Source of the DNA: Agelaius tricolor
Lineage: Eukaryota; Chordata; Aves; Passeriformes; Icteridae
Length of the DNA: 64,000 nt
Assembly: GCA_023055355.1 (NCBI GenBank)
Contig: JALJCS010000002.1
Span: 81,183,001 to 81,247,000, forward strand
Direction: 5' to 3'
Shown here in pieces: positions 45,902-57,760 of this stretch (position 1 is the stretch's first letter; each line of letters starts with the position of its first letter). The notes under the pieces are model-generated. The model was not told where the DNA came from and did no database searches. It saw only the letters and a list, made by a program, of their open reading frames with translations. The translations under genes were made by a program, and so were the position numbers.

Positions 45902-47371
45902 TCTCAAGCTCAAGCATTAGATTGGAACTTATATTCTGTAGTTGCTTTGAAAAGATTAACATGATTTACACATAGACATCTCTTGGGTTCCATGTTTTCT
46001 TTATGAAGGAATATAGGATTCAGAAGCAAGACTTAGAGGAACTGATTTCTTCTTCAAAGCATATGTACATTTATAGTAAATCCAAGAGAAGAAAACAAAT
46101 CGAAAAAGGGATTTTCTAAAGCATTACTTGATATAAATACTTTGGAAAAAATGTAAAGAATCCCAAAAATGGGACATACTATTTTTAAAATTAATCCACT
46201 CAGAATTGAAACCCATTATTTGCATAACTTCATACATATTTCCTGGATTTGAATGTAGTAAGAATGAGGAATTTCTGCTCTATTTAAAAGAGATTTAGTT
46301 ACTGACTGAAGTCAAGTACAAAAATACAAGAATGCACAGATCATGGAAATGATGTAACAGAAAAATCAAAATGTTAAGAAAAGTGCTTTGTGTCAAGGAC
46401 TTAGAACAAATTTTTAAAGAGGTTAAGCAATAAGATAACCAATGAGAAAAAGATAAGGTGGAACATGCTTTAAAACTGTAAAATTTTATTGTTCACATGT
46501 TCCATATTAAAAACAAGTGAGAGTGATGAAATCACATAAGAAAAAATCAGTTTGAAATAACAATATATACACTATTAAGACTATTATATCAGTATATTAT
46601 TAAAACGAAAACAACAGGGATGTATTTCAAACAAGAGTATATTTGTTTCTGAAATGGAATCAATATTACTGAAATATCACAAGAAACCAGCAGGTATACA
46701 TGTGTGTTTAAAAAGTAGAACTTCAATTTAAAGATTCACTTTAAGCAGTGAAATTCAGTAGAGGATCATTGGAAGGAGTTAAGAAGATTAATTAAATTTC
46801 CAAAGTTCATGTGTGTTAACAGACAATATAAGAAAGGTTTAATTAAAATATTTAAGGTTTTTCTAATATGTACAAAATCTCCTTATGACAGTTATGATTT
46901 AAAAAAAAATGAGTTGAGATATCAAGCTTAATAACTTTGTGTGAACATAATAGCTGTTACATTGCTATTTAATTTACATTAAAATGTAGGTTTTATACAC
47001 CTTTCTTTGTATCCCTAAGTGTTGAATAATTTTAAACATTAATTTAAATTACATTTTATTATTGATACAACAAGCAATGACTTTCCATCAAAAGTGCATG
47101 ATTAATACATCTCTGTATTTCTAATCTTGCTTTCTGATAGGTATACATTTGTTAATCTTGGTGAGTGAAAATGTCATAAATTTAAACAATTTTGTTCAAA
47201 TGAAGAAAGGTAGCTTTTAAAACTTGGGGTTTATTTTGAGGTATTATAATGGTAAATAACAATATCTACATAAAGTAAATTTGAATAAGCATCACTACTC
47301 TTTTAAAACAAATGGATTAGATTTTTAGGTTTTTCATGTTATGAAGCGCATTTTTAAACTGTAAAGATACA

Positions 47372-47429
47372 AATTTTTATTTTATTCCTAAACTTATGTC
47401 AATTTTCATTTTATTCCTAAACTTATGTC
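47372..47429. repeat. 29-bp tandem duplication
   Basis: Two contiguous 29-bp copies, AATTTTTATTTTATTCCTAA and AATTTTCATTTTATTCCTAA, each ending ACTTATGTC. There is one mismatch. Confidence 0.9.
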
Positions 47430-48330
47430 CTTTTAATACTTATTCCATAATGTCTATCCAAGTGAAGAATGGGAGGTCAAGAACTTGGAAAAAAGGCAAC
47501 CGGATGCCTCTGGAAGGAAAATGCCAAATCATAACAAACCTCTCCAAGTTCCACCAGCTGCTGCTTCTTCTTGGGAATGCTCTTGTTCTAGGGAAGAGGG
47601 TTTGCCAGCCATATCTGGAAAAGGCTGAAGGAATAGAGAAACAACATTTTGTAGCAATTCTTTGTTGCTAACTAGTATGCCTTAATTTTATAATTTCTAC
47701 TCTTTGAAATTCAAATAATAAAAGAAATAAATCTGTCATCCATGTATATACCAATACCATAAATCAATGATAACCTCCATTTTCTTACAACACAGTTGGG
47801 AAAGTGTTGTCATACAAGACCAGCTACATAGTCTCCTAAGAGTAATTTCCTGTCAGAGTATAGATGAGATATTGTGGGTGATAAATTGCAGTCAACCCTT
47901 TAATCCAAACTGCAATTCTTATTCTATGGATAAATACCCAACCTTTGAGTTTATTATCTGACACTGCACATAGGAAAAACTCAGACAACACTACCAACAC
48001 ATTTTTAATTGAAAGCCTCCAGAGGAATGAAATAAACTTATACAGGAAAACAACATAGTGGAAATCTACTAATTTCATAATTCAGATCTCTTGACTGTTG
48101 AGTCTTAAGGCTTCATATTCCACAGCTGTTGGTAGAATTATAAGTATATTGGTAGTCTAGAAAAATCAGTTAATAAAGAGATATGTCCTATGAAAGAAAC
48201 AGTTTCCATATATTTGTCTAAAAAATATTTTTAGATTCCAAATGTATCTACTAACTTCTGCAGCTTATGCAGTGAATATTAATAAAACTGAATCATTGTA
48301 TGGTTTTGTACTGGATTTCTTGTGCAGGGG

Positions 48331-48377
48331 AGTTTCATTTGGAGACCCAAATGAAACTTTTGTCTTTAGACAAAAGT
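48331..48377. repeat. Two overlapping perfect hairpins
   Basis: The first hairpin is AGTTTCATTTGG, loop AGAC, CCAAATGAAACT (12 bp, 48331-48358). The second is ACTTTTGTCT, loop TT, AGACAAAAGT (10 bp, 48356-48377). The 3' arm of the first shares three bases with the 5' arm of the second, so only one can be fully paired at a time. The region is AT-rich and lies about 55 bp before a CR1 fragment. Confidence 0.93.
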
Positions 48378-48431
48378 GTCACCTTTTAATAACTGTCTTT
48401 CCATTGTTTGAATGGTATTTAAAAAGGATGT

Positions 48432-48832
48432 AAAGGTCCTTGAACACGTCCAGATAAAGGCAACCAAGCTGGAGAAAGAGGTGGTAGGCATATCCTGTCA
48501 GGAGCAGCTGAGGACTTTGGGCTTGTCTGGTTTAAAGAAAAGGAAGATGAAGGATGAGCTCATCATTTGCCACAGCTTCCTGAGGAGGTAAAATGGAGAG
48601 GGAGAGGCTGACACCTTTTCCCTGATTTCCAGAGACAGGTGTGTGGGAATGGTTCAAAGCTGCATCAGAGAAGCTTTGATTTGGTTCAGACTTGATATGA
48701 GAAAACCTTTCTTTACTGAGATGATCATCAAATACTGGGAACGGCATCACAGAGAGGTGATCAGTGCCTGTTAGTTCTCAAAAGGACTAGAAAATCATTG
48801 TGGTCACTTCCAACTGAAATGATTCTATTCTA
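48432..48832 (+). mobile_element. CR1 LINE 3' end
   Basis: Diverged CR1 text: GTCCAGATAAAGGCAACCAA, GGAGCAGCTGAGGACTTTGG, GGAAGATGAAGGATGAGCTC, then TGGTCACTTCCAACTGAAAT and GATTCTATTCTAG at the tail. It is truncated at the 5' end, with small deletions. Confidence 0.85.
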
Positions 48833-50541
48833 GTTTTTAGATAAATGTACAGTTTTCTTAGATTCAGAAAAAGTCTTAAATGAATACTCACATATAAACT
48901 CAAAGGTTCAAACCTGGAATCACGCAAAAAATCTGTTATCAATTCTTTCATTCAGGTATTCTTTAAGATTTTTCATAAGCTTAGAGGCTTGAGTAAAAAT
49001 GTTTTAAATTTTAGCCTAACAGGCAAAACTTCCCTGTTAGAATAGTGGACACATTATTTTCCTGAATTTTAGATGGAGAATTTGGACTGGGTCACAATGT
49101 TCTGACACAAGTGTTAGAACAGCCTCAGTTTGTAAGTTATGCATCTTCTGACTTATGGTAGGATCCACAAGGAGAGAAATGTGTTCTTGTGGCAGCTACA
49201 AGTTACCATATAATCTTCCCAGACAATCTAAATTTTCTTTATGCAGTCAAATTGTACAGTCTGTTAATGGTCAAATATCCTGCAAACACTTTTCCCATGT
49301 TGCTCTCTGGAATATTATGGATCAAGGATCATTAGATTACAATGGCCTCCCTCCCTGACATTTGATCACTGGGCTTCATCACAGTCGCTGCACTTATGCT
49401 TCCTCTCAAAAGGACTGTCTGCATTTTCTTAGATGTTAGGAAATTCTTTGTAGTGATAATCCTTTGTTCTTGATACAGCTGTTGCAATAGGAATTATCTA
49501 AATTTGATTAGCTGGTTGATAAAATTTTATACTATCCTAGAAGCATTTATGGCACTTTGATTTTCCTCTTTTTATTAAAGAAAAAACCTGCAGATTTAGA
49601 AAAATTCTTTAGTGAATGGTCCTGTATAATCTTATTTTATTCACCTACTCTGAACTGATTTTAAACAAAGGGTAGTGTTTTGTTTATGATTTGTATAGTG
49701 CTTTCATTTGTTTTTCTTTTTCTGCCTCCCTATGTTTCTGCAGAGTTACAACCTTGATTTACAGCTGGTTTGCCTTGATTAAGTCTTTTTAATATTCCAG
49801 AATGTGTGGTCCCAGAGCTCAGACATTTTTTTACGGTAGCGAAATTTGCCAGCTCAAATTCTCCTTTTTTTATTGCATTCTGCTTTTAAACATTTGCTTC
49901 TGGGAAATGCTTGGATGCTTTTAAGAAAACTTCATCACATAAAAGACATTTTTAGTAAAAAGAGTGACTTGTCTCAGCAGGAAATGCAATTTTCAAAGAC
50001 ATCAACCATAGGAGATGTCCACATTCAACTATGTATTATGACAAAGAATTTGGTTTCTAGCAGCAGGAGTATCTCTGAGCAATAAGAAATCACAATGCTT
50101 TTTGAAACTGGAGAATATGCAATCTGTCCTATGCTGAAGATATATTTAAGAAGTGATTAGGCTTCTTTGTATAAATGGGTAGCTGAAACAATGGCTGTCA
50201 TCACATAAAAGGTGAAGAGTGTGAAGGACATCAAAAACTAAACATATGGAATAAAAACTGGTTTCAGCAGAATGTTATAAAAATAATGGATATGGATATG
50301 TTTGAATGTGAGAGCAATGCTAACAGCAGTAAGAGAAGAAAAATAAGATGAAAAAGTGCACAGTGTTCTGGGGGAAAATACATTTGGGTTGCAACCCAGG
50401 AAGATTATTTTGGTTTCCCTTATGTTAATATTCAGAAGAATGGAATTTTGTAACATTTTATGTATATAACAAGAATTCTGCCAAAGATATTTAATAACTA
50501 ATTTCTTCCTTTCTTCAAAGGGGCTTTAGAGCTGACATTCA
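48833..50541. other. AT-rich intergenic DNA, nothing recognised
   Basis: No element or exon recognised. The 79-codon frame at 49846-50085 has no known domain. Confidence 0.55.
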
Positions 50542-50682
50542 TAGTAATTAATTCAGTTGATTAGAGCATGATGCTAATAAAGACAAGGCTGTGGATTCAA
50601 TCCCTCAATCCCTGTGTAGGCCACTCTCTTAAGAGTTGGACTCAAAATTCTAGTGGGTCCCTTCCATCTCAGAATATTTGCT
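50542..50682 (+). mobile_element. tRNA-Ile-derived SINE with CR1 tail (TguSINE1-type)
   Basis: The 5' part is a diverged tRNA-Ile: TAATTCAGTTGATTAGAGC (A-box region), ATGCTAATAAAGACAAGG (anticodon arm and variable region) and GGATTCAATCC (B box, 50593-50603), ending in TGTGTAGGCCA. The 3' part, TTAAGAGTTGGACTCAAAAT, TGGGTCCCTTCCATCTCAGA, ATATTTGC, is a CR1-like tail. This tRNA-Ile plus CR1-tail structure is that of TguSINE1, a passerine SINE mobilised by CR1. The tRNA part has several substitutions and a small duplication (CAATCCCTCAATCCC) after the B box, so it is not a functional tRNA gene. No target duplication is evident. Confidence 0.88.
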
Positions 50683-51115
50683 AATTTTAATGAATTCAGC
50701 TGACTGAGGTGCTGTACTAGCTCAGAGACTGCTGAACAACTCCTCCTATGGTTTAATTGTTAGGGCTCCCACTTGCATGACTTATCCCACACCAAACCTC
50801 AAACTCCTAGACAGTGCCTGAGAATAATGCTCAGGAGAATAATGGGCCAAAGCATAGGCAGCATGAAGGAAGATGCCTGTTTTTTACTCTGGAAGAGAAT
50901 ATAATCATAGGGCCTTTTACTTACTGGAAGAGACATAACTTTTAAATCTTCATATGAGTCACCTGAAATCTGACATTAAGTTAGGTGCAAGGTTGATGTT
51001 GCACAACGCCAACCAGTTATAGCTTTAACACTTTTTCTTTTCCAAAACTGTTAATATTGCACATTTAATGTATAGAAACATTTTTTAATGTTTCAAATAA
51101 TAATTGGCTAATTAC
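50683..51115. other. Intergenic DNA, nothing recognised
   Basis: Short unassigned stretch between the SINE and the next CR1. Confidence 0.5.
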
Positions 51116-52010
51116 AGGATCACAGAATCATGGAATATGCTAGTTGGAAGAGATTCACAAGGATTATTGAGCATAACCCTTAACCCTGCACAGGACCCCT
51201 CCCCAAGAGTTATACCATGTGCTTGAGAGCACTGTCCAAACATTTCTTCAGCTCTGTCAGGCTTCATGGTCATTGTGGCTGAGGCAGCTGCCAATCTCCA
51301 CTCATTCATGAGATCCACTCTGTTCACCAACAGCAGATCAAGGAGGGCATATTTCCAAGCAGGCTTCTTTAGGACCTGTTCCATAAAGTTGTCATCCAGA
51401 TTTTTTAAAAAATCTTCTGGTGCAGGTTGTACCAGCTGTGTGATGCTCTCATTTAGCTTCTGGCAAGTTAAAGTCTCCGTAAGGACAAGGGCAGTTGACC
51501 TGGAAGTGTCCCTTAGTCCATCAAAGAATAAATTCATCACCATCATTGTCCTGGCTGGGAGGTCTACAGCAGACCCCTACAATGATATCTGCATTATTTT
51601 TTTGCCCCTTGATTCTGCCACAGAGACTCTCCATTGTGCCATTCCCAACTGTGAGCTCCATACATTTGAACATTTCTATTACATACAGTGACAACCCCCA
51701 GCCTCTGCTCCACTGCCTGTCCCTCCTGAAGAATCTGTAACCATCCAACAGGGGACTCCAGACACAGGACTCATGCCACCAGGTTTTGCTTATACCAGTA
51801 ATGTCAAATCTCTGGGACTGGGACAAAGCCTGAAGCTCCTCCTGCTTGTTCCTCATGCTACGTGCAATAGTGTAGAAACATTTCAGGTGTGGTACATTGG
51901 CACTTACACCTCATGAAGCAGGCTGAGAGATCCCATTAGTGCTCATTTCCTCAAGTTCTGGCACACCATCCCATCACTCATCACTGGTGACCCTGGGTTT
52001 TTCACTTTCC
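51116..52010 (-). mobile_element. CR1 LINE with EN segment joined directly to its 3' end
   Basis: On the minus strand, 51521-51856 reads the CR1 endonuclease N-terminal part, with stops absent over 111 codons: SQSQRFDITGISKTWWHESC, LDGYRFFRRDRQWSRG, then GTMESLCGRIKGQ and VCCRPPSQD. The downstream EN part (DLLLVNRVDLMNE, frame 51112-51546) runs into a CR1 3' end reading CTGTGCAGGGTTAAGGG and GAATCTCTTCCAACTAGC, with the tail CATGATTCTGTGATCC. The reverse transcriptase is missing. Key EN residues in the GDFN-type block are not readable because the sequence is damaged there. It is non-functional. Confidence 0.9.
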
Positions 52011-53157
52011 CCCTTTTAAATCAACTTTTAAATAAATACTTCTGAGGATGACTGTGTTATTCATCTCCTCTTTTGAAATATCTATTAAATCAGAATTTCA
52101 TTCCAAGGTTTACAGAAGTTTAAAAAAAACAAAAAAAAATTTAAAAAGAGAAATAGCAAGCAAGGTTTTTTCTTTTTTTTGTTTATGTGAATTCAGTTTT
52201 CCTCAAAATAGTCACATATTTACTATAAGGTTGTTTTATGCTGCAATACTCCTGAAATAAATCAAATAAGTCTTCATTTATAGCAATCAATGTATATGAA
52301 TTAAACTTATATGCAGAATGCTGCACCCTTTGTTCCAAAGAGATCCCAAACAAATGATTGTCATTTCTGTGACTGTGAAGATGTCATGCTTAGTCCTACC
52401 TTACAATATTAATTCATTCATCTTTCTTGGTTTTGTCCTGATGTGAGAGTCCAATGATTACATTCACATTTTAGTCTAACCTGTCACTACCAATATTTAT
52501 GCTGACATAAATGTTAAATACTTTGGCACCCAAAACATTTTTGACTGGCCATTTTCCAGTGGGAAGAAAAGTATAGATCCCAACCTGAAGAAAGCAGAGA
52601 AAAGAATGATATCCAAGAAGAGCAAACCAAAAAATGCAATAAGTTCTTGCCCAACTAGATAAATGCTTTTCCTAAATTTAAGTTTTTTGAATGTCCCTTG
52701 CTGCATTCATCACTCTGCTATATATAAAGCTGCCTTGCAATGAGGCTTTCTTAGCTGGATGACCAGAAGGGTACAGCCATGCCCAGTAAAGCTTCATATA
52801 TCAAAAATTCTGGTGAGGACTGCAGTAAAACTTTGAAATGCAGTTGAATATATTTTACACATATATCATATGGTGACAACCAAAGTTCTTATAAGGTGTT
52901 GACATAAAAGCAGAGAACACAAAGAATTGTTAATCTTCAAACTAAGCAGTCAGTGCCTGGCATCACAGTAAATCCATTGTTTTCCAGAAATGCTCATTTG
53001 TAGCAATGTATCTGAACAACTTCTACTACAGGGTGCACCAGCCATCCAGCTTGTAACTGCTCTCATCAGGATTTTCTCAGGGCCCTGTGGTATTCATCAA
53101 GGTTACTAAGACATAAACTGTGCTAAAATAAGAAAGAAGAAGCTGAGAAACTGAATT

Positions 53158-53490
53158 TCAAGACCGCAAGAACTTGATAACAGGGCAGCGAAGCACCGGG
53201 ACTGTAACAATCACATATTCTGAGGAGTGCATGAAAAACATGTGGACAAGCAAAGGCACCAATAAGAAATGCGTGATGAGGTGTGCAGTAGAGTTAGAAT
53301 GCATAAATAAGTGCAGAATGTAAACAATAAGTGGCTTCTGCTTAATCATATTGGTTAGTTGCCCAGTAATCATGAATTTCCCACACTCATTGGCATTTCT
53401 ACATGCACATTTGTCCTGTGGTTTGTGCACAGAATTAAACCTCAGCCAGTTGTACTCATCACATGGAGAACAAGTGTAAATAACAAACAT
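53158..53490 (-). other. Unidentified 110-codon open frame
   Basis: On the minus strand this frame runs from an ATG to a TGA-type stop and is open for a few more codons upstream (ASSTSDGN before the ATG). The first half has six Cys (CSPCDEY, CACRNANEC). The second half is hydrophobic (THFLLVPLLVHMFF). I see no splice sites, promoter or polyadenylation context that would make it a gene, and I do not recognise the protein. A chance frame is the simplest explanation; a decayed gene fragment is possible. Confidence 0.2.
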
Positions 53491-54757
53491 ATTCCCATCA
53501 GAAGTAGAGGAGGCCTAGTCAAATCAGCCTCTTGTCCAACCACTTATCCTCATTATCAGTTCACTTTTGTGTACAACTCTCTAGGTATTATATCTTTCTA
53601 GTCTTCCTGATTATGTAAATTTTAAGTCAGATCCATGAAGTTGATGTAATTGATGAAAACACTTAGAAATGGCTACAAGGCAAATAAGATAGTAGAGGTA
53701 CTGATTTTTCTCATTCTTCATTAGATTACTACACAGCATCTAATCACAAAGGCATAGAGTTATTATGAAGTTCCATGCAAGGTTTAAAATACATCATGTG
53801 TAACAGTGTTTCTTTCTCTCTCTTTTTTTCTCTGACAATGAAGTACAGAGAAATGACACCTTTCTGACCCTGCAGGAATCCAGGAGATCAGGGAGGCAAC
53901 TGAAGACAACCTGTGACATTGACAAGATGAACTGTTTAGACAGGAGATCTGTTAAATTGGAAGACAGTATTGTTTCTTTTAAGCATATTCTTAATTTAAA
54001 CAGATGTCCTTTAAATAATTGACAAACAACCTTTGTATTTGTATAAGAAGGGAATACATTCAAACAGGAGGTATTGTGTTGGGAATTAATAGAAAATGTC
54101 ATGCAGTCCAGCATCTTACACAGTAAAAATTATGACAAACTGAAAATTCTTGCAGCCTGCCACACAAACCAGGCAATAAGGAGAGATTCAAAATAATTAC
54201 ACTTATTTGATATTAAATATGACATCACATTGTGTCTCTTGCCTGATAGCTAAGGTTCTGAGCATCTGATTAAGGCTTCTGAAACAATTCCGTAGAATGT
54301 AGGTCCCTGTAAAGAGAATTCCAAATTTACGTTAATGTGTTATCCAGGGGCATCTGCAGTTCAGTCAGAATTATCATTCCAGACCAGCAGGAGTTGCAGG
54401 CACCTTGGCTACTTTTATTTTTACATGGGGCTTTTTATTTAATTAATAGTCACTAAGCATTTATGTGTTTCAGTTCTGCTGTTACCTTCTGACAGAGTCT
54501 ACAGAGAATTTGAAATTCCCAAGAGGGCTTTGATATTGTCTGGACCTACTTAAAGTATATTGAATTCAACAAAAAAAAGCACATTATGTATTGTTTCTTG
54601 CATTAACATTACAGGCTAAAGAAGTTCTACTGCCTATATACAGTCTTTAAAACACTGCAAAAATTTTGGAGACTGGACTTCAAATGTCATTCATTTGTTA
54701 AAGTGCCTCCCTTCCTTAATATATAGCAAGCACATAGTTTTCACTTCTTACATGAAT

Positions 54758-54807
54758 CTTCTAAACATATAAGCCTTCTAAACATATAAGCCTTCCTTCC
54801 TTCCTTC
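54758..54807. repeat. 17-bp tandem duplication followed by (CCTT)n
   Basis: CTTCTAAACATATAAGC occurs twice in a row (54758-54774 and 54775-54791), followed by four CCTT units. Confidence 0.9.
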
Positions 54808-56467
54808 TAGGCAAGGAATATTGAAGAAATTAACAAAAGAAAGACTAGCTCCTTAGCTCAATGACTACTGCTCAATTCCTTTTGGAGTGGTTTAGTATAT
54901 AATTGGTTTAGTTTCTGATACTTCACTGAATAAAATGGATGTTTAGTTCTGAATTCAGGACCAGAATGTAAATATACATTTCTCGAAAAATGTCATAAAT
55001 ATTATTATATATTCCTGGGTTGGTACTTCTTTGCTATTCTATTACACTTATAACCTCTGACTATCACATCTTTAGGTATTAACTGTCCCAAGCAAAATCC
55101 AACAGAGTTTTTTTTGTCTTCTTATTCTTTTCTTTGCCAACACCTCTTGGGAAAAGCATTTTTGGAGGGGCAAGCATTTCAGGTGAATAGGATATTATAT
55201 TCATAGGTAGCATTTCTGATGAGTAACTGGTGCAGTGTCACTAATCAGATTGCTGGAACACTGAATCACCTTTCTCTGCACCTCTCTCCATCCTTCAGCA
55301 GCTTTAATTATCTAAACAGCAAACACTGTGAATCACTCAGTCATAGGCAAATAGGCATTTTAGGAATGCCCATATTAGCATTCCTCATATAGTGATTGTA
55401 TTGACAGTAATAGATTTATTCTGGTGAAATCAAATATGCAAAAAAGACTGTATGGATATAGCTGAGCATAACATCTCAAGAAAATGCAGAAAGTACCAAA
55501 GATCAAGACAGCATCAAAATCAGAATTGATATTTGAAGACTAAACTGAACTCATCAGATAAAAGCAGTGACAGGCATCTTTAAAAGAACTGTGTTTAGAT
55601 GCTAAGAATTCTGATCAGTTAACATGTGGAAGAAGTTCCTGATACAGCAACTCCAACAAGAAAACAACAAGAGTTGGAAGAGGTTACAAAGAAATAATTA
55701 AAAGATATAATGTGAAGGAAATACACTAGAAACTAGGTGGAGAAATGTAAACCTACACACATGCACTAATGTGCTCCTTGATCCATGTGAAGTCTTAGTG
55801 TAACATGAAATAGAATGAATGTTGTATATGAAGTATGAAGGAATTTCCAGGTCTAGTTTTCAAATACAGATTTCCAAATATAACTTAACTGTATATTTAG
55901 GCATCAACAACATATGTTGGTCATAAATTAGTGCTGACTAGCTATAACATATATTTGGATACCCAAAAAAAAACCCCAAACCCAACACCTCCTCCCTCCT
56001 TCCCAAGGAATATTTGAAAAATCAAAAATAGAGAATTGTGGGAATTCAATTTCATATAAAATATAAACAAAATACAACCTGGATTTTATTAAATTATGCT
56101 TAAAATAAAATGCAGCTACTAGGAGTTTACATTAGAAGGTGTCAGTAAAAGCATTGACTAAGAATATCTCACCATCCTCATTCCTTCTAATTATCTTAAG
56201 GTCACTTAAAAAAGAAAACAAAGAAAAAAAGTTGAATATAAAGGAACACTATGAATTTTAGACATTAATAGCATGTCTTATGCAAGAAGTATTTGTAAAA
56301 ATGTATGAAAAGGTAAATATATCATAATAAGGCTTTACAAAAAAAGAAACCCCAAGGCAAAACTAAATATGATTGCTGATCTGGCTTAAAACAGAGCAGT
56401 AAAACTGACCTCACTTGTGAAAAGTGCATATTATATGGCTCTATGCAGATATTTACTGTATGTGTTA

Positions 56468-57102
56468 TGTTGTATTGATTAGTCGTGCTGTATTAACATT
56501 TTAATAGTATGGTAAATGTAGTTCTTGTAGTTAAAATATAAACTATGTATGTGGGATATTTTTTAATGAGGTACTCGCACTGAGATAGCAGCCACAGGAC
56601 ACCTAAATCTTTCAGAGAAAAAGAATTTAGTGCTCCATTATCAGAAGAAACCAACTTCTTCCTGCCTTGCTCAACCCTGAGACACCATCAGGATTAAGAA
56701 GAAGAAGTTGACACTGACCAGATAGAATCCTTTGTTTGAATGGAATTTATGCAAGATGTATGAGATGTACAAATATGCAATGGACTATTGTTTTTAAGAG
56801 TTAAACCTCCATTAACGTGGGCCTTTTTTGGGCTTATTTTGCCCAGTAAAAGGTACCCGGACTGTCCATAACTCTTTGTTTTTATTGTCTTGTATTGTCC
56901 TAAATCCTAATTGTCCAAATTTTTATTACTCTAATTATATTACTATTTTTATAACCATAACTCTTTGTTTTTATTGTCTTGTATTGTCCTAAATCCTAAT
57001 AGTCCAAATTTTTATTACTCTAATTATATTACTATTTTTATAACCATTTTATTACTATTAAACTTTTAAAATTTTAAAAACAAGTGATTGGTGTTTTCAA
57101 CA
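56468..57102 (+). mobile_element. ERVL-type passerine LTR with an 89-bp internal duplication
   Basis: The segment runs from about TGTTGTATTGATTAGTCGTG to GGTGTTTTCAACA. The core text GAGGTACTCGCACTGAGATA, ACCATCAGGATTAAGAAGAA, CATTAACGTGGGCCTTTTTT and AAACAAGTGATTGGTGTTTT is one I recall from songbird ERVL LTRs. The 3' end reads ATTTTAAAAACAAGTG and ends in CA at 57102. The 5' border is uncertain, and no target duplication is visible. CpG-containing text is preserved, so it seems moderately young. An 89-bp unit is duplicated at 56866-57043. Confidence 0.75.
56866..57043. repeat. 89-bp tandem duplication within the LTR
   Basis: Copy 1 is 56866-56954 and copy 2 is 56955-57043, starting CCATAACTCTTTGTTTTTAT in both. 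They differ at one base (AATTGTCC versus AATAGTCC). The near identity means the duplication is recent or is a fixed LTR subfamily trait. Confidence 0.95.
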
Positions 57103-57249
57103 TCCCTCAAGCTACACCTCTTCCCCTGCCCCTTTCCAGAAACAGTGGAAATACTAGGACAGATCTCAAGCTGGAATCACAATTTTACTAAAAAACTGAC
57201 AATAAACACAGAAATATTATTAAAACCACAGAAATATTAAAAGAGGGCA

Positions 57250-57760
57250 CAAAAGAGAGAGTGCTCTACCCACAAGAGGGTATTCACCACCCAACAAACA
57301 AAACCACTTCTGAGAGAGAGGGACAGGAGAGAGGAAGAGCCTGGCATTGTTTTCTAGACAAAGACAAAATGCCTATCCCCACTCTGCCCATCACTCTGCC
57401 CGGGAGAACAATGGACAGGCTCTTCCCTTTGCTCTCCCCAGTCTGCAAGCACGGGAAGCCAGGGCAGAGCAGAAGCTGACAGCTGGTTCGGATAAGGAGC
57501 CTTGCTGCCGAGCTGCTCGCTCTGCGCTGCCCAGCAGGGCTCGGCTCCCAGGCCGGGTCTGGGCTGCTCCATCCCAGCACTGAGCATCCAGGGAGTCCCA
57601 ATCCTGGCCCACCACAGACCTCCCACGAAAAGAGCCCCACAAATAGATGGAGACTCTTTCAGCCTTCTCCTGGCTCTTCCTGCTGAAACCATGGCCCCAC
57701 TGAGAGTGCGTGATATGGAATTAGACAGAGCTAGAAATGCCACCCCTCTTTCCCTCTGTA
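57250..57760. other. GC-richer block with CpGs, origin unknown
   Basis: About 500 bp downstream of the LTR with an internal GC- and CpG-rich core (about 57440-57570: GCCGAGCTGCTCGCTCTGCG, CTCGGCTCCCAGGCCGGGTC). It could be a fragment of another ERV or LTR or a small unmethylated patch. The 217-codon minus frame at 57354-58007 crosses it and extends into AT-rich DNA; it has no domain I recognise. Confidence 0.4.

Larger units (their letters stand above)
45063..48431. other. AT-rich intergenic DNA with small duplications
   Basis: No gene or element is recognised. It holds a run of eleven G at 45153-45163, two tandem duplications and a double hairpin, all listed separately. Confidence 0.5.
52011..56467. 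other. AT-rich intergenic DNA with minor repeats
   Basis: About 4.5 kb with no element or gene recognised. It has a 17-bp duplication with a (CCTT)n run at 54758-54807. The minus frame at 53158-53490 (110 codons) has an N-terminal Cys-rich half and a hydrophobic C-terminal half but no domain I recognise. Confidence 0.5.

Noticed and set aside
50542..50615. Possible tRNA-Ile gene
   Set aside because: The head has several substitutions and a small duplication, and it runs straight into a CR1-like tail; it is a SINE.
51521..51856. Functional endonuclease gene
   Set aside because: It is the N-terminal part of a CR1 ORF2 with the reverse transcriptase missing, so it is a dead element fragment.
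57440..57570. CpG island promoter
   Set aside because: It is short, has no recognised gene start nearby and sits in a repeat-like block just after an LTR.
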